DNA from: Mycobacterium sp.
GTDB taxonomy: Bacteria > Actinomycetota > Actinomycetes > Mycobacteriales > Mycobacteriaceae
NCBI GenBank assembly: GCA_025963385.1
Contig: JAOPUT010000393.1
Coordinates: 1-57,181 of the forward strand
DNA length: 57,181 nt
Reading direction: 5' to 3'
Position 1 is the first letter of the stretch. Each line of letters opens with the position of its first letter. The position numbers were made by a program, and so were the translations under genes. This document shows, piece by piece, positions 36,948 through 45,430 of this stretch. The notes beneath the pieces are model-generated. The model searched no databases. It saw nothing but the letters and a program-made list of their open reading frames with translations, and was not told where the DNA came from.

Positions 36948-38204
36948 GTGGCTCGTTCAACGTTGACGGCAGACCAACGCAACTCGTTCCTGGCCGCCCA
37001 ACTCGGGTGGACGATGGACGCCTTCGACTACTTCATCGTGGTGTTCGTCTACGCCGACATCGCCAAGACCTTCCACATCTCCACCACCGAGGTAGCGTTC
37101 CTCACCACCGCCACCCTCTTCATGCGGCCCGTCGGCGCACTGCTGTTCGGGCTGTGGGCCGACCGCGTCGGGCGCCGCATCCCGCTGATCGTCGACGTCC
37201 TGTTCTATTCGATCGTCGGCTTCCTCTGTGCCTTCGCCCCCAACTTCACCGTGCTGATCGTGCTCCGCCTGCTGTACGGGATCGGGATGGGCGGCGAGTG
37301 GGGGCTCGGCGCGGCGCTGGCGATGGAGAAGATCCCCGTCGAGCGGCGCGGGTTCTTCTCCGGTCTGCTTCAGGCGGGTTACTCGTTCGGCTACCTGCTG
37401 GCGACTCTGGCGTCGCTGGTGGTCATCGACTGGCTCGACCTGTCATGGCGCTGGCTGTTCGGCCTGTCGATCATCCCCGCGCTGATCAGCCTGATCATCC
37501 GCTCCCGTGTCAAGGAGTCCGAGGTGTGGGAGGCCGCGCAGGACCGAATGCGGGTGACCAGCACCAGGATTCGCGATGTGTTGACCAACCCGGTCGTCGT
37601 CCGCCGGTTCATCTACCTGGTGGTCCTGATGACGGCCTTCAATTGGATGAGTCACGGTACCCAGGACGTCTATCCGACCTTCCTGCAGGCCACCCACAAC
37701 GGCGGCGCAGGACTGTCGAGTGAGACGGCGAAACTCATCGCGGTGATCTACAACGTCGGCGCCATCATCGGCGGGATGACCTTCGGCGCACTGTCCGGCC
37801 GGTTCGGGCGCAGGTACACGATCGTCTTCTGCGCCGTGCTCGGGCTTCCCATCGTGCCGCTGTTCGCGTTCTCCCGCACCGCCGCCATGCTCTGCCTCGG
37901 CGCGTTCCTCATGCAAGTCGTGGTCCAAGGCGCGTGGGGCGCCATACCGGCGCACTTGACCGAGATGTCTCCTGACGCGATTCGCGGCTTCTACCCCGGA
38001 GTCACCTATCAGCTCGGAAACCTGTTGGCGGCCTTCAACCTTCCCATCCAGGAGCACCTTGCGGCCACGCACTCCTACCCCTTCGCGCTGGCGGCCACCA
38101 TCATCCCGGTACTGCTCGCCGTCGCGTTGCTGACGTTTTTCGGCAAGGACGCGACGGGGCTGCGCTTCGGTACCGAGGAGACCGCTTACTCCGCTGTGCG
38201 CTGA
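36948..38204 (+). CDS. MFS transporter (sugar/organic-acid porter-like)
   Basis: A 418-residue major facilitator with twelve membrane segments. The loop motif [12 protein letters not shown] is the MFS signature; the opening [20 protein letters not shown] resembles the sialate/aromatic-acid:H+ symporter branch. I chose the GTG at 36948 because [18 protein letters not shown] is the typical beginning; an ATG at 36879, overlapping the MmyB remnant stop, would add 23 residues. The glycosyltransferase gene follows 23 bases after the stop, so the two may share a transcript. A sugar or amino-sugar cargo is inference from context. Confidence 0.85.
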   Translation: MARSTLTADQRNSFLAAQLGWTMDAFDYFIVVFVYADIAKTFHISTTEVAFLTTATLFMRPVGALLFGLWADRVGRRIPLIVDVLFYSIVGFLCAFAPNFTVLIVLRLLYGIGMGGEWGLGAALAMEKIPVERRGFFSGLLQAGYSFGYLLATLASLVVIDWLDLSWRWLFGLSIIPALISLIIRSRVKESEVWEAAQDRMRVTSTRIRDVLTNPVVVRRFIYLVVLMTAFNWMSHGTQDVYPTFLQATHNGGAGLSSETAKLIAVIYNVGAIIGGMTFGALSGRFGRRYTIVFCAVLGLPIVPLFAFSRTAAMLCLGAFLMQVVVQGAWGAIPAHLTEMSPDAIRGFYPGVTYQLGNLLAAFNLPIQEHLAATHSYPFALAATIIPVLLAVALLTFFGKDATGLRFGTEETAYSAVR

Positions 38205-38227
38205 GGCAACCCAGTATCGTCCGGTGC

Positions 38228-39541
38228 ATGCCGACACCTCTGACGATCATGTTCTGGCCGGAGTCCGCGTACGGTCCGACGAATCAGTGCATCGGACTGG
38301 CCGCCATCCTGCGCGACCGCGGCCACACGATCGTCTTCGCGGCGGAGAGTTCGTGGGCAGGCAAGCTGGCGCCGCTGGGATTCATCGAGGAGTTGGTCGA
38401 CCTCGCCGAGCCGGAGCCCGCCGGCGGTGACGAGGATGCGGGCAAGTTCTGGACCGACTTCATCGCCGAGACCGCGCCGGAGTTCCGCAAGCCGACGGTC
38501 GAACAGCTGGAGTCGTTCATCAAACCTACCTACCAGGCGCTGATCGACGGCGCGAAGTACTGCGAGCCGCGCTTGCGCGAGATCGTCGCCACGCACCGCC
38601 CCGATGTCCTCGTCGAGGACAACGTCGTGCTCTTTCCGGCGTTGGCGACCTCGGGTAAGCCGTTCGTGCGCATCGTGTCGTGCAGCCCGCTCGAGGTCAC
38701 GGGTCCCGGTGTGCCACCGCCGTTCTCCGGGCTGCCGAGCGTCGATTCGGCGCAGTGGGATGGCTATCGCGCCGAGTTCGACCGCACCCACCGCGCCATG
38801 TGGGCCGACTTCGACGCCTGGGTCCAGGCGCAGGGCGCCGAGCCCCTGCCCGACCTCGAGTTCATGCCTCGGGCCAACGCCGCCAACCTCTACGTCTATC
38901 CCGCGGAGGTCGACTACGTCGATGACCGCCCCCTTGACGACAGCTGGACTCGAATGGACTCCAGCGTGCGCGAGACCGACGACGACTACGAGGTGCCTGC
39001 CGCGGTCGCCGAACGACCCGAGGGCAGTGCGCTCGTCTACCTGTCCCTGGGTTCCCTTGGCGGCGCCGACGTCGAACTGATGCGTCGACTGGTCGACGTA
39101 CTGGGCACCACCCGGCACCGCTTCATCGTCAGCAAGGGTCCGCAGGCCGACCAGATCACGTTGCCGGCCAACATGGTCGGTGCGCAGATGCTGCCGCAGA
39201 CCAAGGTCATCCCGCAGGTCGACCTGGTCATCTCCCACGGCGGCAACAACACCACGACCGAGGCGCTGCACTTCGGCAAGCCCCTGATCGTGCTGCCGCT
39301 GTTTTGGGACCAGTACGAGAATGCCCAGCGCATCGACGAACTGGGCCTCGGGGTGCGGCTCGACACGTACGCCTTCGCCAACGCCGAGCTGATCGACGCG
39401 GTGGAGCGCCTGCTCGCCGACGGTGAGCTGCGGTCCCGGCTGAATCGCATGGGTGCCGCGATCCGGGACCGTGACGGACTGCGGGTCGGTGCCGACGTCA
39501 TCGAACGGGTGGGTGTCCAGCACCGGGGTTCGGTTGACTGA
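38228..39541 (+). CDS. UDP-sugar-type glycosyltransferase (GT1/MGT family)
   Basis: A 437-residue GT-B glycosyltransferase. The N-terminal half has the acceptor-domain opening IMFWPESAYGPTNQCIGLAA and the C-terminal half carries the nucleotide-sugar motif ISHGGNNTTTEALHFGKPL with PLFWDQYENAQRI, as in macrolide and glycolipid glycosyltransferases. It likely transfers a sugar to a small lipid or hydrophobic acceptor in the cytoplasm. ATG at 38228. It heads the tight run of genes encoding a sugar kinase, a SIS protein and a DUF1906 protein, and its stop overlaps the start of the kinase gene. Confidence 0.88.
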   Translation: MPTPLTIMFWPESAYGPTNQCIGLAAILRDRGHTIVFAAESSWAGKLAPLGFIEELVDLAEPEPAGGDEDAGKFWTDFIAETAPEFRKPTVEQLESFIKPTYQALIDGAKYCEPRLREIVATHRPDVLVEDNVVLFPALATSGKPFVRIVSCSPLEVTGPGVPPPFSGLPSVDSAQWDGYRAEFDRTHRAMWADFDAWVQAQGAEPLPDLEFMPRANAANLYVYPAEVDYVDDRPLDDSWTRMDSSVRETDDDYEVPAAVAERPEGSALVYLSLGSLGGADVELMRRLVDVLGTTRHRFIVSKGPQADQITLPANMVGAQMLPQTKVIPQVDLVISHGGNNTTTEALHFGKPLIVLPLFWDQYENAQRIDELGLGVRLDTYAFANAELIDAVERLLADGELRSRLNRMGAAIRDRDGLRVGADVIERVGVQHRGSVD

Positions 39542-40733
39542 ACCTCTGGACGCGCTCGATCTGACCGACCGCTTGCGCCTGGCGGTCGTCCCCGACGGGG
39601 ACGGTCTGGCCGCCGTACCCGAGGTGCGCGACGAGGACGGGCGCTGGCGACGTGCCCATCCGGGTGACGGCGCGGCCGAGGCGCTGCTGGACGTGCTGTC
39701 CCGCGGCTCCGCGTCGCGTGGGGCCTTCACGGTGCAGTCCTGGAGCTCCCGAATTGCCAAGGGCGAGCGGTCCGTCGGGGTCGATCAGACCAACGAGTCG
39801 GTGATCGTCGGCGATGTCGCCGTGGTCAAGTGGGCGACCCACCTGCAGGAGGGCCCACACCCGGCGCCCCGTCGGCTCGGCGTCCTGCGCGACGCCGGTT
39901 TCGGCGGGATGCCCGGCCCGTGGGGTCTGGTCACGTGGACTTCGCCCGGCGGCGCCGAGACACTGGTGGCCGGGGTCGACGACTACCTACCGGGCGCCGT
40001 CGACGGCTGGACGTGGGCGGTCGACATGATCACTGCGGCCGCCCGGGATCACGACACCACCCCACTCGTCGCCGCAGCCGCCGAAGTGGGCAACGTCGTC
40101 GCCGAGCTGCACGCCGCGCTGTCGGAGACCATGGCCGTCGCCTCGCGGCATGACGCCGAGCGGTGGCGCGACGGCGCTCTCGGGACCCTCGAAACCGTCT
40201 GCGCCGTCGGCGATTCCGCCAGCGCGGCCGAGGCTCGGGCACGCCGCGGCGACATCGAGGCGACCCTCCGCGGTCTCGGCGACCTCGCAGGCACACCAGT
40301 CATCGAGGGTCACGGCGATCTGCACGTGGGCCAGGTGCTGCGCAGCCGAGGCCGTTTCGTCGTGACCGACTTCGACGGCAATCCCGTGCTGGCCGCTCCG
40401 CAGCGGATACTCCCCATCCCCGCGGCGCTCGACGTCGCGGGGATGATCCAGTCGCTGGTGCACGCCGGCATCGTCGCGGCCAAGTACACCGCACTCGAGC
40501 CTGCCGCACTGACCCACGTGGAGATGTCCGGCAGGACGGCCTTCCTCAGCGCCTACACACAACGACTGACCACGCTCGGCCAGCGGGATCTTTACGACCC
40601 AGCCCCGCTGAGGGCGTTCCGCGTGCAGCAGGTGCTCCGCGAGATCATCTATGCTGCAAGGCATCTCCCCCGGTGGATGTACGTGCCGGACGCCGCCCTG
40701 CCCGCTGTGCTCGACGAAGGGACCGATTCGTGA
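39534..40733 (+). CDS. Maltokinase/glucosamine-kinase-like sugar kinase
   Basis: A 399-residue protein of the aminoglycoside-phosphotransferase-like sugar kinases. The catalytic loop EGHGDLHVGQVLR (residues 258-270) and the metal site DFDGNP (279-284) parallel HGDLHLGQ and DFEGEP of mycobacterial maltokinase; an N-terminal cap domain (~1-95) is also typical. A glucosamine-specific branch was described in actinobacteria. The adjacent SIS gene favours that function over maltokinase, but sequence alone does not decide. TTG at 39534 (MTEPLDALD) overlaps the glycosyltransferase stop; a GTG at 39513 is an alternative. The 3' end overlaps the SIS gene by four bases. Confidence 0.8.
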   Translation: MTEPLDALDLTDRLRLAVVPDGDGLAAVPEVRDEDGRWRRAHPGDGAAEALLDVLSRGSASRGAFTVQSWSSRIAKGERSVGVDQTNESVIVGDVAVVKWATHLQEGPHPAPRRLGVLRDAGFGGMPGPWGLVTWTSPGGAETLVAGVDDYLPGAVDGWTWAVDMITAAARDHDTTPLVAAAAEVGNVVAELHAALSETMAVASRHDAERWRDGALGTLETVCAVGDSASAAEARARRGDIEATLRGLGDLAGTPVIEGHGDLHVGQVLRSRGRFVVTDFDGNPVLAAPQRILPIPAALDVAGMIQSLVHAGIVAAKYTALEPAALTHVEMSGRTAFLSAYTQRLTTLGQRDLYDPAPLRAFRVQQVLREIIYAARHLPRWMYVPDAALPAVLDEGTDS

Positions 40734-41704
40734 AGCCAGACGGTTTCGCCGCCGACCTGTACCGCAAGCCCGAGGTGCTTCGCCGCCTGGCCGCGCTGCT
40801 GCGCGACGGCAACCCGTGGGCAGGGGTGGTACCCGGCGACGTCGAGCGGGTGGTGCTCGTCGGCATGGGGTCCTCGGCGTATGCGGGTGGCGTCGCGGCT
40901 GCCCGGATGCGGGCGCGGGGATTGACGGTCTCCTCGGAGTTGGCGTCATCGCAATTGCTTCCCCGTTGGGGGGAGGGAACGCTGGTCGTGGCGACGTCGG
41001 CGAGCGGCGGCTCGATCGAAACCCTCGATGCCCTCGGCAGACTCCCGCACGGGGTGCAGACTGTCGCCTTGACCAACACGCCGGGTTCGGCCATCACCGA
41101 GCTCTGCCACGCCGTCGTCGAACTGTCGGCCGAACCCGAGGCCGGCGGCGTCGCCTGTCGCAGCTACCAGCACACACTGGCCCTGCTGCTCGCGCTCGAA
41201 CGGCACCTGCTCGGGGAGCATACGGCCGCGCTGTGCGCCTCGGTCGCCGCCGCCGCCGACGCTTCCGATCACCTCATCGCCACCGAATCCAGTTGGCGGC
41301 CCTCACTTTCCGAGCTTCTCCTGGGCCCCGCGGGCACCCACTTCGCCGCCCCCGCGCACAGATTCTGCTCGGCGCAGCAGGCGGCGCTCATGCTCCGCGA
41401 GGGCCCGCGTCTACCCGCGGTCGGGTGCGAGACCGCAGACTGGAGCCACGTCGACGTCTACCTCACCAAGACCACCGACTACCGACTTCTGGTCTTCGCA
41501 GGCTCGGCGTGGGAATCCCAGCTGGCCGAGTGGACGACGGCACGCGGCAGCACCGTCGTCGGCGTCGGTGGCGACGTTCCCGGCGCGCAGTTCCACCTGC
41601 GCTATCCCGGGGACACCGATGACGACGTACGGCTGCTCACCGAGGTGCTGGTGCCCGAGTTGATCGCGGCGGCCGCCTGGAAGGTGGACGAGTCGTACCG
41701 TTGA
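40730..41704 (+). CDS. SIS-domain sugar isomerase/GlmS-like protein
   Basis: A 324-residue protein with two SIS subdomains and no glutaminase domain. The first phosphosugar loop is LVGMGSSAYAGG and the second ATSASGGSIETLDAL, the Ser/Thr-rich phosphate site seen in the isomerase half of GlmS and in glucosamine-6-phosphate deaminase-type SIS enzymes. It therefore probably binds an amino-sugar phosphate, for instance the product of the upstream kinase. GTG start overlaps the kinase stop (GTGA). The DUF1906 gene starts three bases after its stop. Confidence 0.85.
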   Translation: MKPDGFAADLYRKPEVLRRLAALLRDGNPWAGVVPGDVERVVLVGMGSSAYAGGVAAARMRARGLTVSSELASSQLLPRWGEGTLVVATSASGGSIETLDALGRLPHGVQTVALTNTPGSAITELCHAVVELSAEPEAGGVACRSYQHTLALLLALERHLLGEHTAALCASVAAAADASDHLIATESSWRPSLSELLLGPAGTHFAAPAHRFCSAQQAALMLREGPRLPAVGCETADWSHVDVYLTKTTDYRLLVFAGSAWESQLAEWTTARGSTVVGVGGDVPGAQFHLRYPGDTDDDVRLLTEVLVPELIAAAAWKVDESYR

Positions 41705-41707
41705 ACG

Positions 41708-42481
41708 ATGCCGGGCCAACGGCGCACTGCCTCCAGACGTCAAGTCCTCAAACATCTTCTGTCGGTGCCCGCGGTGGCGGGCCTCGGCACGTTGGCCCTG
41801 CCGCGTGCGTCGGCCGCGACCGCCCAGCTGATCGACTTCGCCGAGCACCTGGTCCCGGTCGACCTGATCGGTGCGGCGGGTTACGTCGGAGCGGTGGTCT
41901 ACGTGTCCGAGTCACGGCCGGGTGCGAACTTCGACTTCAAGCCGGTCACCCGCGAGTACACCGACGCGTTGCGTGCCGCCGGTCTACACGTGGTGAGCAA
42001 TTATCAGTACGGGAAGCCGGGTTGGCCGACGCCGTCGGACTACACCCGTGGCTACGACGGCGGTGTCGCGGACGCCCAGACCGCGCTGAGTCTGCACGCG
42101 GCCGCAGGCGGGCCGGCCACGGCGCCGATCTTCTTCAGTGTCGACGAGGACATCGACGTCGAGGCGTGGAGACTCACTGCGCTCGAATGGTTTCGGGGGA
42201 TCAACTCGGTGCTGGGCGTGGCCCGCACCGGTATCTACGGACATTCCCGGGCGTGCGCGTGGGCGGCCGGTGACGGCGTCATCGGGAACTCGAGTACCTC
42301 GGGACGTCGATGGGCGTGGCAGACCAGGGCGTGGTCTCGCGGCGAGCGCGAGCCGAGCGCCGTGCTGTACCAATCGGCGGTCTTCACCGCGTCGGATCCG
42401 GCCGTGATCCTTGGCGGCGTCCACGTCGATGCAGACGACGTGCTGGCCGCCGACTTCGGCCAGTGGGACCTCGAGCGCTAA
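41708..42481 (+). CDS. Tat-exported DUF1906 glycosidase-fold protein (Rv2525c-like)
   Basis: A 257-residue protein with a twin-arginine signal (SRRQVLK at residues 9-15, hydrophobic run, cleavage near ASA at ~36). The mature part matches DUF1906: IDFAEHLVPVDLIGAAGYVGAVVYVSESRPG, SNYQYGKPGW, the acidic FFSVDEDID and the ending HVDADDVLAADFGQW (all shown as short pieces of the family pattern). Rv2525c has a TIM-barrel glycoside-hydrolase-like structure and influences beta-lactam susceptibility; its substrate is unknown. It is the last gene of the UGT-kinase-SIS run, so an extracytoplasmic glycan target is plausible. Confidence 0.85.
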   Translation: MPGQRRTASRRQVLKHLLSVPAVAGLGTLALPRASAATAQLIDFAEHLVPVDLIGAAGYVGAVVYVSESRPGANFDFKPVTREYTDALRAAGLHVVSNYQYGKPGWPTPSDYTRGYDGGVADAQTALSLHAAAGGPATAPIFFSVDEDIDVEAWRLTALEWFRGINSVLGVARTGIYGHSRACAWAAGDGVIGNSSTSGRRWAWQTRAWSRGEREPSAVLYQSAVFTASDPAVILGGVHVDADDVLAADFGQWDLER

Positions 42482-42487
42482 GTGACG

Positions 42488-42551
42488 GCCCACAAGAGCT
42501 CCAGCCCACAAAAGCTGAGGCCTACAAAAGCTGAGGCCCACCAAACCCCGT
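42488..42551. repeat. 16-bp tandem repeat, about four units
   Basis: Units begin at 42488, 42504, 42520 and 42536. The middle two differ by one base (GCCCACAAAAGCTGAG and GCCTACAAAAGCTGAG); the outer two are more diverged. It lies immediately after the DUF1906 stop. The last unit forms the left arm of the terminator hairpin. Confidence 0.75.
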
Positions 42552-42565
42552 GGGTTCGGTGGGCC
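42535..42565. terminator. Bidirectional terminator hairpin
   Basis: Arms 42535-42548 and 42552-42565 pair over 14 bases with one mismatch and a three-base loop. It separates the convergent DUF1906 gene and the repeat-protein gene. Confidence 0.7.
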
Positions 42566-42587
42566 GTTCGCTCCGGCGCGTTGGCTG

Positions 42588-42947
42588 CTACCCCGTGCAG
42601 CTGCTGCCCGTGTGGCCGGTGATGTTGCACTGGAAGGTGCCGATGAACTTCACCGCGTTGGTGCCTGCCGTGCCGGCCCACTGGCCCGCGTTGGTGCCCG
42701 CGGTGCCGAGGAACTGACCGCCGTTGGTGCCCGCGGTGCCCACGAACTGGTTCAGGTTGGTGCCCGCGGTGCCCGCGAACTGATTGAGGTTGGTCCCGAC
42801 GGTGCCTGCGAACTGTCCGATGTTCGTGCCGACGGTGCCGATGTCGTTGGACGGGTCGGCAGCTGCGACACCCGCCGGTACCGCGGCCAGCAACCCACCC
42901 GCGATCAGTGCGCCGCCGACAACCGTGGTGAATCGTGACTTGGTCAT
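42588..42947 (-). CDS. Secreted protein of six 11-residue repeats
   Basis: A 119-residue protein. A signal peptide (about 1-32; TTVVGGALIAGGLLAAVPA, cleavage after AAA) precedes six consecutive 11-residue units of the form GT-(V/A)-GTN-xx-Q-(F/W)-x, then a non-repeated tail with two cysteines (FQCNITGHTGSSC). Alternating small, Asn/Gln and aromatic residues suggest a regular beta-solenoid or fibre-like surface protein, but this is inference. No known family. ATG at 42947 has an ideal AGGAGG 13 bases upstream. The promoter region is AT-rich with several GCAAA words. The repeat at DNA level is 33 bases. Confidence 0.8.
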   Translation of the reverse strand: MTKSRFTTVVGGALIAGGLLAAVPAGVAAADPSNDIGTVGTNIGQFAGTVGTNLNQFAGTAGTNLNQFVGTAGTNGGQFLGTAGTNAGQWAGTAGTNAVKFIGTFQCNITGHTGSSCTG

Positions 42948-43439
42948 TTCGTTTTGCCCTCCTGACGAAAGCAGACCGTGCCCCCTGGGTAAGAGCGATC
43001 GTGCGTCTGCCGGAACCTTTGAGAACGCCGTTTGACGTTCCCGGTTAAAAGTTAGCCGCAAATCCTCAATAGCAAACATCCTGGGCACGATTTTATGAGA
43101 GTTACTTGCAAACGCAAAGACCTCTCTTTGCTAACTTTGCGACCAGGCAATAAATCCGCTGATAAGTGCGTACGTAGCTCACAGCAAACGCCAAAATGAC
43201 CTTGAAATTTGCTCGGAGCGAAGTGTCGGACCGCTCCGGCAGCTACCACACAAGATGTTCTGGATCATTCGCGGCGCAGGACATCAAGATCAATGGCTAC
43301 CGACCATTCCGCGAATGGTTGAGAGAGGCACGTGACCGCGGGATAGGGCAGTACACCAATTCGCGCGCCGGGATGAACGCCCACCGTCGCCGACGAGCTG
43401 GATCGGCCTCCAGCTACCTGGTGACGGCGACAGGTGCGG
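42948..43439 (-). promoter_or_regulatory. AT-rich control region of the repeat-protein gene
   Basis: About 490 bases with no convincing gene. Within 43066-43190 there are at least six GCAAA words in both orientations. A perfect 7-base inverted repeat GCAAAGA/TCTTTGC with a four-base spacer lies at 43114-43131, and TTAGCAAAG is present on the minus strand at 43134-43126. A separate hairpin (arms 43214-43220 and 43232-43238) may terminate transcription of the oxidoreductase gene to the right. Confidence 0.5.
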
Positions 43440-44582
43440 TTACGGGGTGACGAGGAACTTCTCGCCGGTGGCCCGCTTCACGTAGGCGGTGAAGGCGTCG
43501 GGCGCGAGCATCCCGGCGAGGGACACCTCCCGCGTGTAGGCGCTGGCGAAGGTCGTGGTGAGCTCTGCCGCCACCCGGGTCCGCAACCGCTGGATCGTCT
43601 CGGCCCCGGCGTTCTGCAGGAAGGGGGTGAGCAGCCAGCCGCCGATCCCCCACGCCATGCCGAAGTTCCTGATGAGCGTCGTCGGACCGGTGTCGAGTCC
43701 GCCGTAGATGTACACCTGCTTGTGCACGGTCGACCCGTAGCGGGAGTATCCCGCGCCCGTCGAGTCAGCCGAGTTCAACGCCTGCTCCATGCCGTTGAGG
43801 ATCTGACTGGCGAGGGTGCCTCCGCCCGTGGCGTCGAACGCGAGCGTCGCCGACGTCGCCCTCAGTGCCTCCGCGAGATCGGCCGTGAACGTCGGCGAGG
43901 TCGAGTCGCAGACGTGGACGGCGCCGAGTGACCTCAGCAGCTGCTCCTGCTCGGGCTTGCGGACGACGTTGACCAGTGGGATGCCGTCCGCCAGGCAGAT
44001 CTTGACCAGCATCTGGCCGAGATTCGAGGCCGCAGCGGTGTGCACCAGGGCCGAATGTCCCTCTCGGCGCATGGTTTCGACCATTCCGAGCGCCGTGAGC
44101 GGATTGACGAAGGACGATGCGCCGTCCTTCGCCGTCGCACCGTCCGGCAGGACGAGGCAGGCGGCTGCGGCGACCACCCGGTACTGGGTGTACATCGCAC
44201 CGCCTGCGATCGCGACCGTCTTGCCGAGGAGGGCCTGCGCCGCGTCCGACGACCCCGCGGCCACGACGGTGCCCGCTCCCTCGTTGCCCACGGGCAGCGA
44301 CTCACCCACGCGTGCCGACAGCAGCTCCAGGGTGGCGGGCGCCAGAGGCGCGGTGACCACCGGACGTTCCGGCGTGCCCCCGACCGTCGCGGCGGACATG
44401 TCCGCGGAGGCGACGAGCAGACCTTGGTCCGACGGGTTGATCGGCGCGGCCTCTACGCGGACCAGTACCTCGTCGGCCCCCGGAGTCGGCACCGGGACGT
44501 CGCGCAGCGAGAGTTCCAGCGTGCCTTGCGCCGTGACCAACGAGCGCAGTTCCAGTGCGGTCTCAGGTAAGGCTGCGGTCAT
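43440..44582 (-). CDS. Zinc-free quinone oxidoreductase-like MDR protein
   Basis: A 380-residue medium-chain dehydrogenase/reductase. The N-terminal catalytic domain (LRDVPVPTPGADEVLVRVEA, GNEGAGTVV) and a Rossmann part (ALVHTAAASNLGQMLVKI, FDATGGGTLASQIL) are clear. The catalytic and structural zinc cysteines of alcohol dehydrogenases are absent, pointing to the quinone oxidoreductase or enoyl reductase branch that uses NADPH. The ATG at 44582 gives MTAALPETAL; an ATG at 44615 would add 11 residues. It stands alone; substrate unknown. Confidence 0.85.
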   Translation of the reverse strand: MTAALPETALELRSLVTAQGTLELSLRDVPVPTPGADEVLVRVEAAPINPSDQGLLVASADMSAATVGGTPERPVVTAPLAPATLELLSARVGESLPVGNEGAGTVVAAGSSDAAQALLGKTVAIAGGAMYTQYRVVAAAACLVLPDGATAKDGASSFVNPLTALGMVETMRREGHSALVHTAAASNLGQMLVKICLADGIPLVNVVRKPEQEQLLRSLGAVHVCDSTSPTFTADLAEALRATSATLAFDATGGGTLASQILNGMEQALNSADSTGAGYSRYGSTVHKQVYIYGGLDTGPTTLIRNFGMAWGIGGWLLTPFLQNAGAETIQRLRTRVAAELTTTFASAYTREVSLAGMLAPDAFTAYVKRATGEKFLVTP

Positions 44583-45015
44583 GGGTGGTGCCTCGTTCCT
44601 GTCGTGGACATCCATTCACCTTGGGAACTGCGCCGCATTCGGATGGAGACCGTCGGGGAGCGGGTGCTCGGTGCGCTCGAGTTCCGCCAGGCCGCGAAGG
44701 AGGCCGATGCTGACGGGGTGCGTCTGCATCAAGCTCGAATTCGTGTGTGTCTGAACGTTGTTCGGCCCGCCACGGGTGGACTGTGGCGGGCCGAACCTGG
44801 ATGGAAGGTTTGTCGGACCGGGGCTGACAGATCCTGACGAGACGCAGGCGCCCCGGTCCATCACCAACAATGGCCGAGCAACCGGGCGTGGACAAGGAAT
44901 GCCAGAGCAACCGTAAGGAACTCTCATCAGAACGCCATCCAAGCCCGAAGCGGATCGCTCCCGCCAAATCTCGCGTGGTTGTGGTGGGTCGTCGAGCGCC
45001 TAGGCCGCCAAGCGG
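44583..45015. other. Intergenic region with a 14-bp hairpin
   Basis: About 430 bases without a supported gene. A perfect 14-base inverted repeat (arms 44760-44773 and 44783-44796, nine-base loop) is the only clear structure; it may terminate transcription from the DUF732 gene. A plus-strand open frame from 44604 has no supporting features. Confidence 0.5.
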
Positions 45016-45294
45016 TCAGCAGTCCAGATGCTCGAGCGCCGCCGGTACGAGCGCGTAGGCCGCCGCCACCGAAACCTGTAGGTCGTTCATCACCACTGGG
45101 ATGGCATCGCTCGAGGGCCGTCCGACGCTGACGTATCGGCACACTCGGTAGCCTTCGTTCAACAGTTGATCCTTGGTGAGGAACGTGAGCCTGGGCTGAA
45201 GTAGGTCGAGGTAGTCACCCTCATCGGCCGATGCCACCGGCGCGAGCCCGATCGCGAAACCGATCGCAACGGTAACTGCGAGCAATGCCTTCAT
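45016..45294 (-). CDS. Secreted DUF732 protein
   Basis: A 92-residue exported protein: signal peptide 1-23 (ending ASA), then a small helical domain with the DUF732 pattern of a Cys pair (C48 in YRVCRYV and the last residue) and hydrophobic helices (VSVAAAYALVPAALEHLDC). This family is abundant and mostly uncharacterised in mycobacteria. ATG at 45294 has GAGGAGG upstream. A short AT-rich tract upstream (45334-45350) resembles a promoter. Confidence 0.8.
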   Translation of the reverse strand: MKALLAVTVAIGFAIGLAPVASADEGDYLDLLQPRLTFLTKDQLLNEGYRVCRYVSVGRPSSDAIPVVMNDLQVSVAAAYALVPAALEHLDC

Positions 45295-45430
45295 TGGCTA
45301 CCTCCTCGTCAACGGCAGCCTAGTTCACGAAGTTAATTAGCTATGCGGTTTTGCGAGAGTCGTCACCAACTGATTTCGTCGAGGATCGCTGCTGTTGACA
45401 GGGTCGTCGGCACCTCAGAAGGTTGGCGAG

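Noticed and set aside
42488..42551. Tandem repeat considered as a CRISPR array
   Set aside because: Units are directly abutting with no unique spacers and no cas genes are present.
43196..43450. 84-codon plus-strand frame between the repeat protein and oxidoreductase
   Set aside because: No ribosome site or conserved pattern; it overlaps an inverted repeat and the 3' end of the oxidoreductase gene.
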